The notes under the pieces are model-generated. The model was not told where the DNA came from. It ran no database searches and saw only the letters and a program-made list of their open reading frames with translations. The translations under genes and the position numbers were made by a program. From CAZHTS01 sp964535315 (lineage in GTDB: Bacteria; Chloroflexota; Anaerolineae; Anaerolineales; Anaerolineaceae), in the NCBI GenBank assembly GCA_964535315.1, contig CAZHTS010000026.1, forward strand, positions 1 to 56,967: a stretch of DNA of 56,967 nt, given 5' to 3'. Positions 7,641 through 15,467 of this stretch are shown here, in pieces; positions within the stretch are counted from its first letter, which is position 1, and each line of letters begins with the position of its first letter.

Positions 7641-8676
7641 CGCGCTCCTTGATCACCGTCTCCAGGTACTCCTGCCAGACGATGCGATCTTGCAGCGGGT
7701 CTTTGATGACGGCGCCCACCAGGCTGGAGGCCAGGTCGGCGGCGCGCAGGCGGCCATCGCCGAAGTGGGCGGCGAGCGACAGACCGTTGGTGACCACCGA
7801 GATGGCCTCGGCCGTGCTCAACGTGCCGCTGGGCGTTTTGAGGCGGGTCTTGCCGTCGGCAGTGATGCCCGAGCGCAGTTCGCGGAAGATAGTCACCACG
7901 CGGCGGATTTCCTCGACGGCGGGCGGTTCGGCGGGCAGTTCCAACGCCCGGCCGAGGGTGTCCACCCGGCGGCGGACGATTTCGATTTCTTCGTCAATCG
8001 TCTCGGGCAGGGGCAGCACCACGGTGTTGAAGCGGCGCTTGAGGGCGCTGGAGAGTTCGTTGACCCCCCGGTCGCGGTTGTTGGCGGTGGCGATCAGGTT
8101 GAAGCCCTTGACCGCCTGAACTTCGTCGCCCAGTTCGGAGATGGGCAGGCTCTTTTCGGACAGGATGGTGATGAGGGCGTCCTGTACATCGGAGGGGATG
8201 CGGGTCAGTTCTTCCAGGCGGGCAATCTTGCCGGCGCGCATGGCGTTCATCACCGGGCTGGGCACCAGCGCCTGCTGCGAGGGGCCCTCGGCCAGCAGAC
8301 GGGCGTAGTTCCAGCCGTAGCGGATGGCTTCTTCGGCGGTGCCGGCCGTGCCCTGGACGATGAGGGTCGAGTCGGCCGAAATGGCGGCGGCGAGGTGTTC
8401 GGATACCCAGGATTTGGCCGTGCCGGGCACGCCGATCAGCAGCAGGGCGCGGTCGGTCGCCAGGGTGGCGATGGCGATCTCGATCAACGGACGGCTGCCG
8501 ATATATTTAGGGGAAACGGTGAAACCGTTGTCGAGCGTGCCGCCCAGCAGGTAGGTGGCGACTGCCCAGGGGGAGAGCCGCCAGTTGGGCGGACGGTGGC
8601 GTTTGTCGACGCGGGCCAGTTCAGCCAGTTCGGCGGCAAATTGTTGTTCGGCGTGTTCTCGTAACAGTTCGCTCAT
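7597..8676 (-). CDS. MoxR-type AAA+ ATPase (YehL-like)
   Basis: The 359-aa protein has Walker A GVPGTAKS (82-89), a Walker B-like strand IARLEEL (151-157), sensor 1 IATANN (195-200) and arginine-finger residues in LKRRF (212-216). It belongs to the MoxR branch of AAA+ proteins, hexameric chaperone-like ATPases that cooperate with VWA proteins to activate or remodel targets. The usual Asp-Glu of Walker B is Glu-Glu here. The ATG at 8676 overlaps the DUF5691 stop (ATGA) and has GAGGAG upstream. The downstream VWA gene and the SWIM gene give the set seen in E. coli yehL-yehM-yehP-yehQ, as far as I recall it. Confidence 0.85.
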   Translation of the reverse strand: MSELLREHAEQQFAAELAELARVDKRHRPPNWRLSPWAVATYLLGGTLDNGFTVSPKYIGSRPLIEIAIATLATDRALLLIGVPGTAKSWVSEHLAAAISADSTLIVQGTAGTAEEAIRYGWNYARLLAEGPSQQALVPSPVMNAMRAGKIARLEELTRIPSDVQDALITILSEKSLPISELGDEVQAVKGFNLIATANNRDRGVNELSSALKRRFNTVVLPLPETIDEEIEIVRRRVDTLGRALELPAEPPAVEEIRRVVTIFRELRSGITADGKTRLKTPSGTLSTAEAISVVTNGLSLAAHFGDGRLRAADLASSLVGAVIKDPLQDRIVWQEYLETVIKERDGWKDLYRAGRDVL

Positions 8677-10184
8677 GTGTTTAACTCCTCGCTCATCTGA
8701 CGTCGAAAATCAAGCAAATCCAGCAGGCCGTTCAGCGCTTCTTCCCAGTTCGAACCGGGTTCGATTGGGCCGACCAGCCGGGCGACCAGGTCGCCGGGCA
8801 GGGCAGGGGATATGTATCTTCCGGCGCTGCGGAACATTTCTTGCAGCCAGCCGGGGGTGGTCAGGCGTTCGTCCGCCTGGCAATAGGGGCGCAGATGGGT
8901 CAGCGCCAGGCGGGAGAGCGTTTCACTCCAGGGGCAGGCGTAGCCGCTGAGCATGTGCATGCCGGTCATCGGGCGGGCCTGGCATTGGGCGATCAGGAAA
9001 GGCTCCTGGCGTTCAGGCGGCAGTACGTCCAACAGGCGGCTGCGCAGCGGGTCGCGGGGTAGAATGGCCTCGGCCCAGGCGGCGTCCTGGTGACGCAGGG
9101 TGGCGACGATCCAGGCCTCGTAGCACACGTCCTCCCAATCTTCCTGTTCGATGACCTGCAACAGCCCGGCGGGGGTCTGGTTCCACATCCGGCACCAGGT
9201 GGAGGGCGGCACGGCGGCGAGGATCTGGTAGAGCCATTCGGCTTTGGGACCAAAGGAACGGATGGTCTTGTCGGGGCGCACGCCATCGCGGCGCATTTCG
9301 GGGGTGCAGCTTTCGGGCAGGCTGATCTCGAGCCGCGGCTGGCGCAGAAAGCCGCCGGGTTTCCATTGCAGATAGGTCAGGGCGCGCTGCAACTGGCGCT
9401 CTACCAGGCGAGAATCGGCCAGACAGACCAACAGGTCGACGGCCGCCTGGCGCACCTCGGCCGAACGGTCGTCCAGGACGGTTTCGAGAAAGGGCTCATC
9501 CTGCATGCTCAGGTTGTTTTTGAACGTGGCGAGAAAATCGGCGCGGTAGTCGGCGGGCTCCTCGTTCCAGGTGGTCAGCAGCAGGTCGCGGGCGGCGGCG
9601 GGGGCAACGGTGCGCAGGTTGTTCAGCAGGTAACGGCGGGCGGCGCGCCCGCCGGTCTGCCAGATCGGCTGGACGTCGCCGGGTTGGAGGGTCTCCATGC
9701 GGGCTGTCAGGGCGATATGTTCCCAGGCCGGGTTTTGCGCCGCCAACCAGCGGCCGCGCTGCCCGATGACGGTCAGCAGCGGGCCGATGTGGGCGAGGTG
9801 CTTTTCACCCCAATCCAGCAGGATGGGCAGGTGTTCGGGCGGCAGGCGTTTTTGGCGGGCGGCAGCCAGGTTCAACCATTCGGATAACAGTTCCTGATAG
9901 CTGCTCTGGGTCAGCGTCAGCAGGCGGGCGGCGGCGTTTGGGCTGCATGGCGGCAGTTCGTCGGCGGGGCAGGTGGCCGGGGCCGGCAGGCTGGCCTTGC
10001 CGGGCATCTGCCCGCAACGGCGGTAATGGGCCAGGATGGCGGCGTTGCGCAGCAGAAGGCGAGGCGGTTGGAGCGTGGGCCCCGCCTCGGGCAGGCCGGG
10101 TGGAAGCGCCGGCGGGGGACGCCGCGCCGCACCGAGGACGGCGGCGGTGACGGTTTCTTGCCAGGCATTTTCGATTGCGCTCAC
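8673..10184 (-). CDS. DUF5691 family protein
   Basis: The 503-aa soluble protein begins MSAIENAWQETVTAAVLGAARR, a typical DUF5691 N terminus. Its middle part contains HEAT-like helical pairs (for example DEPFLETVLDDRSAEVRQAAVDLLVCLADS), suggesting a scaffold or binding surface. No catalytic motif is visible. The start is GTG at 10184 with GGAGGT 6 nt upstream. It lies 21 nt behind the SWIM gene and overlaps the AAA+ gene by 4 nt. The family is almost always found with SWIM and MoxR/VWA genes, which suggests a shared complex; its role is unknown. Confidence 0.75.
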   Translation of the reverse strand: MSAIENAWQETVTAAVLGAARRPPPALPPGLPEAGPTLQPPRLLLRNAAILAHYRRCGQMPGKASLPAPATCPADELPPCSPNAAARLLTLTQSSYQELLSEWLNLAAARQKRLPPEHLPILLDWGEKHLAHIGPLLTVIGQRGRWLAAQNPAWEHIALTARMETLQPGDVQPIWQTGGRAARRYLLNNLRTVAPAAARDLLLTTWNEEPADYRADFLATFKNNLSMQDEPFLETVLDDRSAEVRQAAVDLLVCLADSRLVERQLQRALTYLQWKPGGFLRQPRLEISLPESCTPEMRRDGVRPDKTIRSFGPKAEWLYQILAAVPPSTWCRMWNQTPAGLLQVIEQEDWEDVCYEAWIVATLRHQDAAWAEAILPRDPLRSRLLDVLPPERQEPFLIAQCQARPMTGMHMLSGYACPWSETLSRLALTHLRPYCQADERLTTPGWLQEMFRSAGRYISPALPGDLVARLVGPIEPGSNWEEALNGLLDLLDFRRQMSEELNT

Positions 10185-10205
10185 GGGCAGACCTCCTGGC
10201 GGAAA

Positions 10206-11531
10206 TTAGAAGGCAATCCAACGCGTCCCGGTCTGGGCGCTCAACGGCCAGAATGTCCGGCCGTTCCATTCGCCGAACAGGGCAATGGGCGCGCCGCCGC
10301 TGAGGGCCAGAACCTTCCAGGCGTGGCTGCATTCGGGCGCCAGCGCCAGGCCGCGTCCCTGGTCATCACGCAGCTGCCACAGCCCGTCTTGCTGGCAGGG
10401 CGTGAGCCTCTGGCAGGGCAGCGGGTAGAGTTCCAGCCAGGGATTGGCAGCCAGGGCGACGTGATAGGATTGAAAGGCGGCGTCCAGGCCGGCGAAACCG
10501 GGCATGGGGGCGTCGAAGGGGACGACCGGCGGGCGTTGTTTGGGGAGCGCCCGCAAGGGAAAATTGCCGGGGAAGAAGACCAGTTCGCCGTCCAGCACGG
10601 CGCCGGGGGGCAGGCCGGCTTCGAGCGGCTGGCCGCCGGCGGCAAAACTGAGCAGACAGGCCGGGCGCCGGCAGTTCAGCCCCCACAACCAGGTGCGCTG
10701 CACCTTGAGCGGGCTGCCCCGTCCGGATTCCTCTTCGATGCGATTGCCCAGCACCAGCCAGCGGTCGCTCAGCCCGTCTTGCTGGAGGAGTTCTTCCTGG
10801 TCCTGGGTCCAGCCGATGTTGGCGCGGATGTCGGCCTGAACGGCGGGCGGCAGATCGTCCAGGCGGTGGTAGCCTTCGATCAACAGGTAGAGCAGGGCGA
10901 TTTGTTCGAGCAGGCGTTCCTGCCAGCCCTGCCCGGTGGCCGGGATGAGCGCCAGGTTGCGCAGGCGGCGGGCCAGGGCGGGGGCCTGGGCGTCGACCAG
11001 GCGGGCGGCGGGCGCGTCCCAATAAGAGAGCGGTTCGTTCTGTACCTGAGCCAGGCCGCGGCGCAGCAGGTCGCACAGCCAGGTGTCCAGGTCGGCCAGC
11101 CCCTGGCGCACGCGCCCGGCGCGCTGGGCGGCGCGGCGGGCCTGAGCCGCCGGGTCGGGCGCGGCTTTGGCGGCGGGGGCTGGCGAGGCGGCTTCTCGCC
11201 GATCGCGCTTTTGCAGCCATTCTGCCGCCCAGGGCGGCGGGGCGGCGGCGAGATCGAGCTCGATTTTCTGGCTGAGCAGCAGCAGCAGGCCCAGGGCGTG
11301 TTTGCAGGGCGTCTTGCGGCTGGGACAGGTGCATTGAAAGGCCGGGCCGTTCAGGTCGATGCAGGTCTGGTAGGGCTCTTTGGCGCTGCCCTGACATTCC
11401 CCCCAGGCGGCGCGCTGGTTGTGCCCCAGAGAGCGCCATTTGTGGGCGCGGGCCTGTTCGTGGCCGGCTTTGGCCGAAGCGGGGTCGGGGGCCAGGGCGA
11501 CGATCTGTTCGGCATTCCAGGGGATTGGCAT
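10206..11531 (-). CDS. SWIM zinc-finger protein
   Basis: The 441-aa protein contains a SWIM finger at residues 67-78, FQCTCPSRKTPCKHALGL, that is CxCx6CxH, which binds zinc and usually mediates DNA or protein contacts. The rest is helical with Trp- and Gly-rich segments near the C terminus and no catalytic motif. It is the first gene of the five-gene operon and is probably cytoplasmic. The ATG at 11531 (MPIPWNAEQIVALAPD) fits the family N terminus, while an in-frame codon at 11549 would lie upstream of the -10 box. A perfect TATAAT lies 6 nt upstream of this ATG, without a Shine-Dalgarno, so the message may be leaderless. The arrangement resembles YehQ in the E. coli yeh cluster. Confidence 0.85.
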   Translation of the reverse strand: MPIPWNAEQIVALAPDPASAKAGHEQARAHKWRSLGHNQRAAWGECQGSAKEPYQTCIDLNGPAFQCTCPSRKTPCKHALGLLLLLSQKIELDLAAAPPPWAAEWLQKRDRREAASPAPAAKAAPDPAAQARRAAQRAGRVRQGLADLDTWLCDLLRRGLAQVQNEPLSYWDAPAARLVDAQAPALARRLRNLALIPATGQGWQERLLEQIALLYLLIEGYHRLDDLPPAVQADIRANIGWTQDQEELLQQDGLSDRWLVLGNRIEEESGRGSPLKVQRTWLWGLNCRRPACLLSFAAGGQPLEAGLPPGAVLDGELVFFPGNFPLRALPKQRPPVVPFDAPMPGFAGLDAAFQSYHVALAANPWLELYPLPCQRLTPCQQDGLWQLRDDQGRGLALAPECSHAWKVLALSGGAPIALFGEWNGRTFWPLSAQTGTRWIAF

Positions 11532-11537
11532 GATTTG

Positions 11538-11543
11538 ATTATA
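11538..11543 (-). promoter_or_regulatory. -10 box of the SWIM operon, leaderless spacing
   Basis: A perfect TATAAT on the minus strand ends 6 nt before the ATG at 11531. The flanks are AT-rich, unlike the surrounding sequence, but no good -35 is seen. The spacing would start transcription at the start codon. Confidence 0.55.
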
Positions 11544-11641
11544 ACACAAAATATAGAATTAATGTTCTATTTCGTGACAAAAAGATGCCATTTATCCTGT
11601 ACACGGGTGGGCGGCCTCGCGGCCATCAGGACAGGCCGGCC

Positions 11642-11662
11642 CGCACGGGGCGAGCCCGTGCG
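11642..11662. repeat. Hairpin between the metal ATPase and SWIM operon
   Basis: CGCACGGG (11642-11649) and CCCGTGCG (11655-11662) form an 8-bp stem with a 5-nt loop. It lies downstream of the P-type ATPase stop on its strand but lacks a T-run, so a terminator role is uncertain. The rest of 11544-11784 shows nothing else. Confidence 0.35.
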
Positions 11663-11784
11663 CCATCATAGTGTAGAAATGGTTGCCGCCCGTGACGGCC
11701 TGCCGCGGCGAGTGGCGTGTTGCCGACGGGTTGGCCGGCGGTTGGGGAGGGCGCCCTACGGCAGACACCCACACATTCCCCCGC

Positions 11785-13959
11785 TCATCCTCCATCCAGA
11801 TGGGCGCGCAGCGGGCGCATGCCGTTAAAGGTCACGGCCAGCGAGACGCCCATATCGGCCAGGATGGCCAGCCACATGCTGGTGACGCCGCCCAGAGCGA
11901 GCAGGATGAAGGCCAGTTTGGTGAGCAGGCTGAAGAGGATGTTTTCCCGGATCAGGCGGCGGGTGAAAGCGGCCAGCCGGGCGGTGAAGGGCAGCTGGCC
12001 GAGATCGTTGCCCAGCAGGACGATGTCGGCGCTTTCCAGGGCCTGGGCGCTGGCTGCGCCGCCCAGGGCGATGCCGACCGTGGCGGCGGCCAGGGCGGGA
12101 GCGTCGTTGATGCCGTCGCCGATCATGGCCACGGCGCCGTGTTCGTTTTGCATGGCGCGGATGGCATCCAGCTTGTCCTGGGGCAGCAGGCTGGCGCGCA
12201 CCTGGTCGATGCCCAGGCGGGCGCCAATGGCGGAGGCCACCTGCGGGTTGTCGCCGGTGAGCATAGCGGTCTGGCAGCCGGCGCGGCGCAGGGCCGCCAC
12301 GACCTGGGGGCTCTCGCTGCGCAGTTCGTCGGCCACGGCGATGTAGCCGCGCACCCGCTCGCCGTCGCAGACCAGCATGGTGGTCTGGCCGTTTTGTTCG
12401 GCGGTCTGTACCCAGGCGCACACCTCCTGGCGGTGAGGATGTTCTGCATCGAACAGGCGGTGGCTGCCGATGGTCGCCAGCTTGCCGTTGACCTGTCCTT
12501 GCAGCCCCTGGCCGGCCAACACCTGGACGGCTTCGGCAGGGGCGTAACACGTGTCCAGACCGCGCTGTTCGGCGGCGGTAACGACCGCCTGGGCCAGCGG
12601 GTGGCTGCTGCGCCGCTCGAGGGCGCAGGCCAGGGCCAGCACGTCGTTGCACTGCGGGCAGTTGCCGTCGTGGCCGTTGTTGCAGTCGGCGGCGCGGTGG
12701 GTGGTGACCACCGGTACGCCGCGGGTGAGGGTGCCGGTCTTGTCGAAGGCAAACAGGTTCACCCCGCTGAGCGCCTCGAGATGGGCGCCGCCCTTGATCA
12801 GCACGCCGTGCCGGGCGGCGGCGGTAATGGCGCTCAGGATGGTGACCGGGGTGCTGATGACCAGCGCGCACGGGCAGGCGATGACCAGCAGCGTCAGGGC
12901 GCGGTATAACCAGCCGCGTTCACCGCCGGCCGGGTTGAGCAGCGGCTGCCCGAAGAACAGCGGCGGGACGAGCGCCACCAGCAGGGCGATGACAATCATG
13001 GCCGGGGTATAGACGCGGGCGAAGCGGTCGATCATCCGCTGGCTGGGGGCGCGCTGCGACTGCGCTTCGGCCACCATGCGGATGATGCGCTGGATGGTGT
13101 TGTCCTGTACCAGGCGGGTGACCTCGATTTGCAGCGCTCCGGAGCCGTTGACCGTGCCGGCAAAGACCTCATCGCCGGTCTCTTTGGTTATGGGCAGGCT
13201 CTCGCCGGTGATGGGCGCCTGGTTGACCTGGCTGCTGCCGGCGTACACGGCGCCGTCCATCGGGATGCGGTCGCCGGGGCGCACCAGCAGGCGGTCGCCG
13301 AGGCGCAGCGCTTCGACCGGCACGTTTTCCTCACCGTCCGGGCCAATCCGGATGGCGCGGGCGGGGGCCAATTCACTGAGTTCGGAGAGCACGCGCCGGG
13401 CGCGGTCGCCGGTATAGCCTTCCAGCGCCTCGGCCACGGCAAACAGGAAGATCAGGCTGGCGGCTTCGCCGGTTTCCCCCAGGATAATGGCCCCCACGGC
13501 GGCCAGCGTCATCAACAGGTTGACGTTAAAGTCTTTGTTGATCCACAGGTTGGCCAGTCCGCTGCGGGCAATGGGGTAGCCGGCAACCAGCAGGGCGACG
13601 ATGTGCAGGCCGGTGGCGCTCCAATCGGGCAGCCCGGCCAGCCGGGCCAGCCAGCCGAGCAGGAGCAGCCCTCCGCCGGCCAGCGCCAGGCGCGTTTCGG
13701 ATCGAGTCCACAGAAAACGGATAAACCCGCCGCCAAAGGGGGTTGGGGCGGGGCGGGTGGACGCCTGCAGACGATAGCCCAGCGCTTCTACCCGCTGGCG
13801 GACGGTTTCGGGTGCAACGTCGCCGCTGACGGTGAGCTGCGAGAGAGCAAAATTGACTTCCAGGGAGTGGACGCCGGGCAGCTGGCGTACGCCCTTCTCG
13901 ATTTTAAGGGCGCAGTCGGCGCAGTCCATGCCTTCGATGTGATAAGTTTGTGCAGTCAT
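11785..13959 (-). CDS. zntA: Zn/Cd/Pb-exporting P1B-type ATPase
   Basis: The 724-aa protein starts with a heavy-metal-associated domain (GMDCADC, Cys13 and Cys16), then shows paired membrane helices, the actuator loop (PITGESLPITKETGD), the CPC metal site in IACPCALVIS, the phosphorylation motif DKTGTLTRG, the SSHPLAQA motif and GDGINDAPAL. The CPC site with this HMA type fits the P1B-2 group that pumps Zn, Cd and Pb out of the cell. A Cys/His-rich insertion just after the phosphorylation site (CNNGHDGNCPQC) is unusual and could be an extra metal site. The ATG at 13959 was chosen because it begins the HMA domain; upstream codons overlap the sensor gene. It follows the ArsR/SmtB sensor by 26 nt, in the same operon. 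Confidence 0.9.
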   Translation of the reverse strand: MTAQTYHIEGMDCADCALKIEKGVRQLPGVHSLEVNFALSQLTVSGDVAPETVRQRVEALGYRLQASTRPAPTPFGGGFIRFLWTRSETRLALAGGGLLLLGWLARLAGLPDWSATGLHIVALLVAGYPIARSGLANLWINKDFNVNLLMTLAAVGAIILGETGEAASLIFLFAVAEALEGYTGDRARRVLSELSELAPARAIRIGPDGEENVPVEALRLGDRLLVRPGDRIPMDGAVYAGSSQVNQAPITGESLPITKETGDEVFAGTVNGSGALQIEVTRLVQDNTIQRIIRMVAEAQSQRAPSQRMIDRFARVYTPAMIVIALLVALVPPLFFGQPLLNPAGGERGWLYRALTLLVIACPCALVISTPVTILSAITAAARHGVLIKGGAHLEALSGVNLFAFDKTGTLTRGVPVVTTHRAADCNNGHDGNCPQCNDVLALACALERRSSHPLAQAVVTAAEQRGLDTCYAPAEAVQVLAGQGLQGQVNGKLATIGSHRLFDAEHPHRQEVCAWVQTAEQNGQTTMLVCDGERVRGYIAVADELRSESPQVVAALRRAGCQTAMLTGDNPQVASAIGARLGIDQVRASLLPQDKLDAIRAMQNEHGAVAMIGDGINDAPALAAATVGIALGGAASAQALESADIVLLGNDLGQLPFTARLAAFTRRLIRENILFSLLTKLAFILLALGGVTSMWLAILADMGVSLAVTFNGMRPLRAHLDGG

Positions 13960-13985
13960 GCCTGTTCCTCGATGCTGTAGTTGGA

Positions 13986-14351
13986 TTAGCGTGCGTGATT
14001 GATGTGTTCCAGACCGCGTTGGAATAATTCGCGGATGTGATCGTCGTCCAGGGCGTAATACACGATGCGCCCTTCTTTGCGGTGCTTGACCAGGCGCAGG
14101 TTGCGCAGGATGCGCAGCTGGTGCGAGATGGCGCTCTGGGTCATGCCCAGCAGGGCGGCCAGGTCGCACACGCACAGTTCCTGGGCCAACAGGGCCGAGA
14201 TGAGGCGCACGCGGGTGGGGTCGGATAGGGCCTGAAAGGTATTGGCCAGGTGGGTGGCCTGCAAGCCGTCGATCAGGGTGGTCTGGGCGTTGCGCACCTG
14301 GTCTTCGTGAATGATGTTTTCTTCGCAGCGGGCGAGTGTTGGTGGTTTCAT
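13986..14351 (-). CDS. SmtB/CadC-type metal sensor (ArsR family)
   Basis: The 121-aa winged-helix repressor has the ArsR helix-turn-helix (ELCVCDLAALLGMTQSAISHQLRILR). It appears to hold both known metal sites. For alpha3N there is C9 near the N terminus with C60 and C62 in ELCVCDL, as in CadC. For alpha5 there are D103, H105, H116 and H119, spaced like SmtB D104/H106/H117/E120. Proteins of this family leave DNA when Zn or Cd binds. It heads an operon with the P1B ATPase. The ATG at 14351 lies 14 nt downstream of a palindromic operator that overlaps the promoter. Confidence 0.9.
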   Translation of the reverse strand: MKPPTLARCEENIIHEDQVRNAQTTLIDGLQATHLANTFQALSDPTRVRLISALLAQELCVCDLAALLGMTQSAISHQLRILRNLRLVKHRKEGRIVYYALDDDHIRELFQRGLEHINHAR

Positions 14352-14364
14352 GGGGCATCCTATA

Positions 14365-14418
14365 TATGAATATGTGCTCATATATTCATAGTATAAGACA
14401 AAAAAAGTACACCGTCAA
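14365..14418 (-). promoter_or_regulatory. Promoter and operator of the metal-export operon
   Basis: On the minus strand TTGACG (14413-14418) is separated by exactly 17 nt from TATACT (14390-14395). The last base of the -10 begins a perfect 9-8-9 inverted repeat with arms TATGAATAT and ATATTCATA (14365-14390), covering the expected transcription start. This is the standard placement and base composition of SmtB/CadC/ArsR operators. Confidence 0.85.
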
Positions 14419-14463
14419 GAGTGTTCCCCCCTTCGGCCGACCGCCGCGTTTTTATGCCGGCAA

Positions 14464-14748
14464 GGGGCGTTGCTGGCGGAGCCAAAGGCTTAACGCATAG
14501 ATGTAGAGGCGCAGACAGTGAAGTCTGGTTGTCGGGTGGGAAAGACAGGGTTTTTAACAGGGATTGGCAGGATAGACAGGATTCAAAGCAGGTTGGGATG
14601 CTTCTATGCGATTGGACGAGACGCGTTACCGGCTGGGGCTGAAGAGGGTATCTCCAAGAACGGTAGGGGGTCTCAGCCCCGCCTGGATAGGCCGGGCGTC
14701 AATGCCAGCAGGCGAGGGGCGTTGCGGGCGGAGCCCAAGGCTTAACGC
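14464..14748 (+). repeat. 33-bp direct repeat pair
   Basis: Copies at 14464-14496 and 14716-14748 match at 31 of 33 positions. Both start GGGGCGTTGC and end GGCTTAACGC. Similarity extends a little upstream (ATGCCGGCA against ATGCCAGCA). Confidence 0.75.
14556..14576 (-). repeat. Dispersed 21-bp repeat, copy 1
   Basis: The minus strand reads TCTATCCTGCC then AATCCCTGTT. It matches 20 of 21 bases of 34039-34059 on the plus strand. It is part of a longer run of ATCCTG-like units in the same interval. Confidence 0.6.
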
Positions 14749-14786
14749 CAAGACGCGGGTAGGGGGACGTGGTGACCGGCTGCGTT

Positions 14787-15467
14787 TTAGTGGACGATGA
14801 GGATGAATTCTGCCTTGCGCGCCCCGGCGCGCTTGCGCACCTCGGAGATCGGGCCGCGGTAGACGGTTTCGTTGGGCAGGGTCAGGTCGCAGGCCACCGT
14901 GACGGCCTGCCCGTTGCCAAACACGCGGGCGACGTCTTCCAGCAGGGCCGCCAGGCGATAGGGGGTGTCCATCAGCACGACCGGCATGCGCAGGGCGCGC
15001 AGGCGTTGCAGTTCCAGGCGGCGCGCCTCGGGCTGGCGCGGCAAGAAGCCGCCGAAGACGAAGCGCTCCAGTTTGAAATCCAGCAATGAGAGGGCGGCCA
15101 TCAGCGAGGACGGGCCGGGGATGGGAATGACGGGCAGGTGGAACTGGACGAGCTGCTGGATCAGCCAGTGGCCGGGATCGGAGAACACCGGCGTGCCGCA
15201 GTCCGAGACCAACGCCAGGCGCTGGCCTTGAGCGATGCGGCGGACAATGTCGGTGGCGATGTCGGCCTCGTTGTGCTCGTTGAGGCTGAGCAGTTCTTTG
15301 ACCGGGATGTCTAATTTCTTGAGCAGCGTGCGCCCCTGGCGCGGTTCCTCGCAGATGACGGCGTCCACGCTGCGCAGCACGTTGAGGGCGCGCAGGGTGA
15401 TGTCTTCGGGGTGACCGATGGGGGTGGCGACGATGTAACAACAGCCGGCGGTGGATGGTTGGGTCAT
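14787..15467 (-). CDS. RsmI-like SAM-dependent methyltransferase (tetrapyrrole methylase fold)
   Basis: The 226-aa protein has the features of the RsmI branch: CCYIVATPIGHPEDITLRAL, SLNEHNE, LALVSDCGTPVFSDPG, IPGPSSLMAAL, FLPRQPEARR and ACDLTLPNETVYRG. RsmI 2'-O-methylates C1402 of 16S rRNA. This protein is shorter than the usual 270-290 aa and lacks the C-terminal helical extension. Several signature residues differ (EEPRQGR in place of EDTRxTR), so another rRNA or small-molecule substrate is possible. The ATG at 15467 overlaps the stop of the metal permease gene (ATGA). That coupling is odd for an rRNA methylase and would place it under metal control. Confidence 0.75.
   Translation of the reverse strand: MTQPSTAGCCYIVATPIGHPEDITLRALNVLRSVDAVICEEPRQGRTLLKKLDIPVKELLSLNEHNEADIATDIVRRIAQGQRLALVSDCGTPVFSDPGHWLIQQLVQFHLPVIPIPGPSSLMAALSLLDFKLERFVFGGFLPRQPEARRLELQRLRALRMPVVLMDTPYRLAALLEDVARVFGNGQAVTVACDLTLPNETVYRGPISEVRKRAGARKAEFILIVH

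Larger units (their letters stand above)
14419..14786. other. Gene-free interval with repeats
   Basis: This stretch between the metal sensor promoter and the RsmI-like gene has no convincing coding sequence on either strand. It holds two near-identical 33-bp direct repeats, one copy of a 21-bp dispersed repeat and an 8-bp inverted repeat (GGGGCTGA at 14635-14642, TCAGCCCC at 14673-14680). It looks like repeat remnants. Confidence 0.6.

Noticed and set aside
10026..11828. 600-codon plus-strand frame opposite DUF5691 and SWIM genes
   Set aside because: The composition is that of an antisense frame and the opposite strand has clear motifs, overlaps and a promoter.
14421..14800. Short plus-strand frames in the repeat-rich interval
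   Set aside because: Several frames overlap each other, none has a ribosome binding site or family likeness, and they run through direct repeats.
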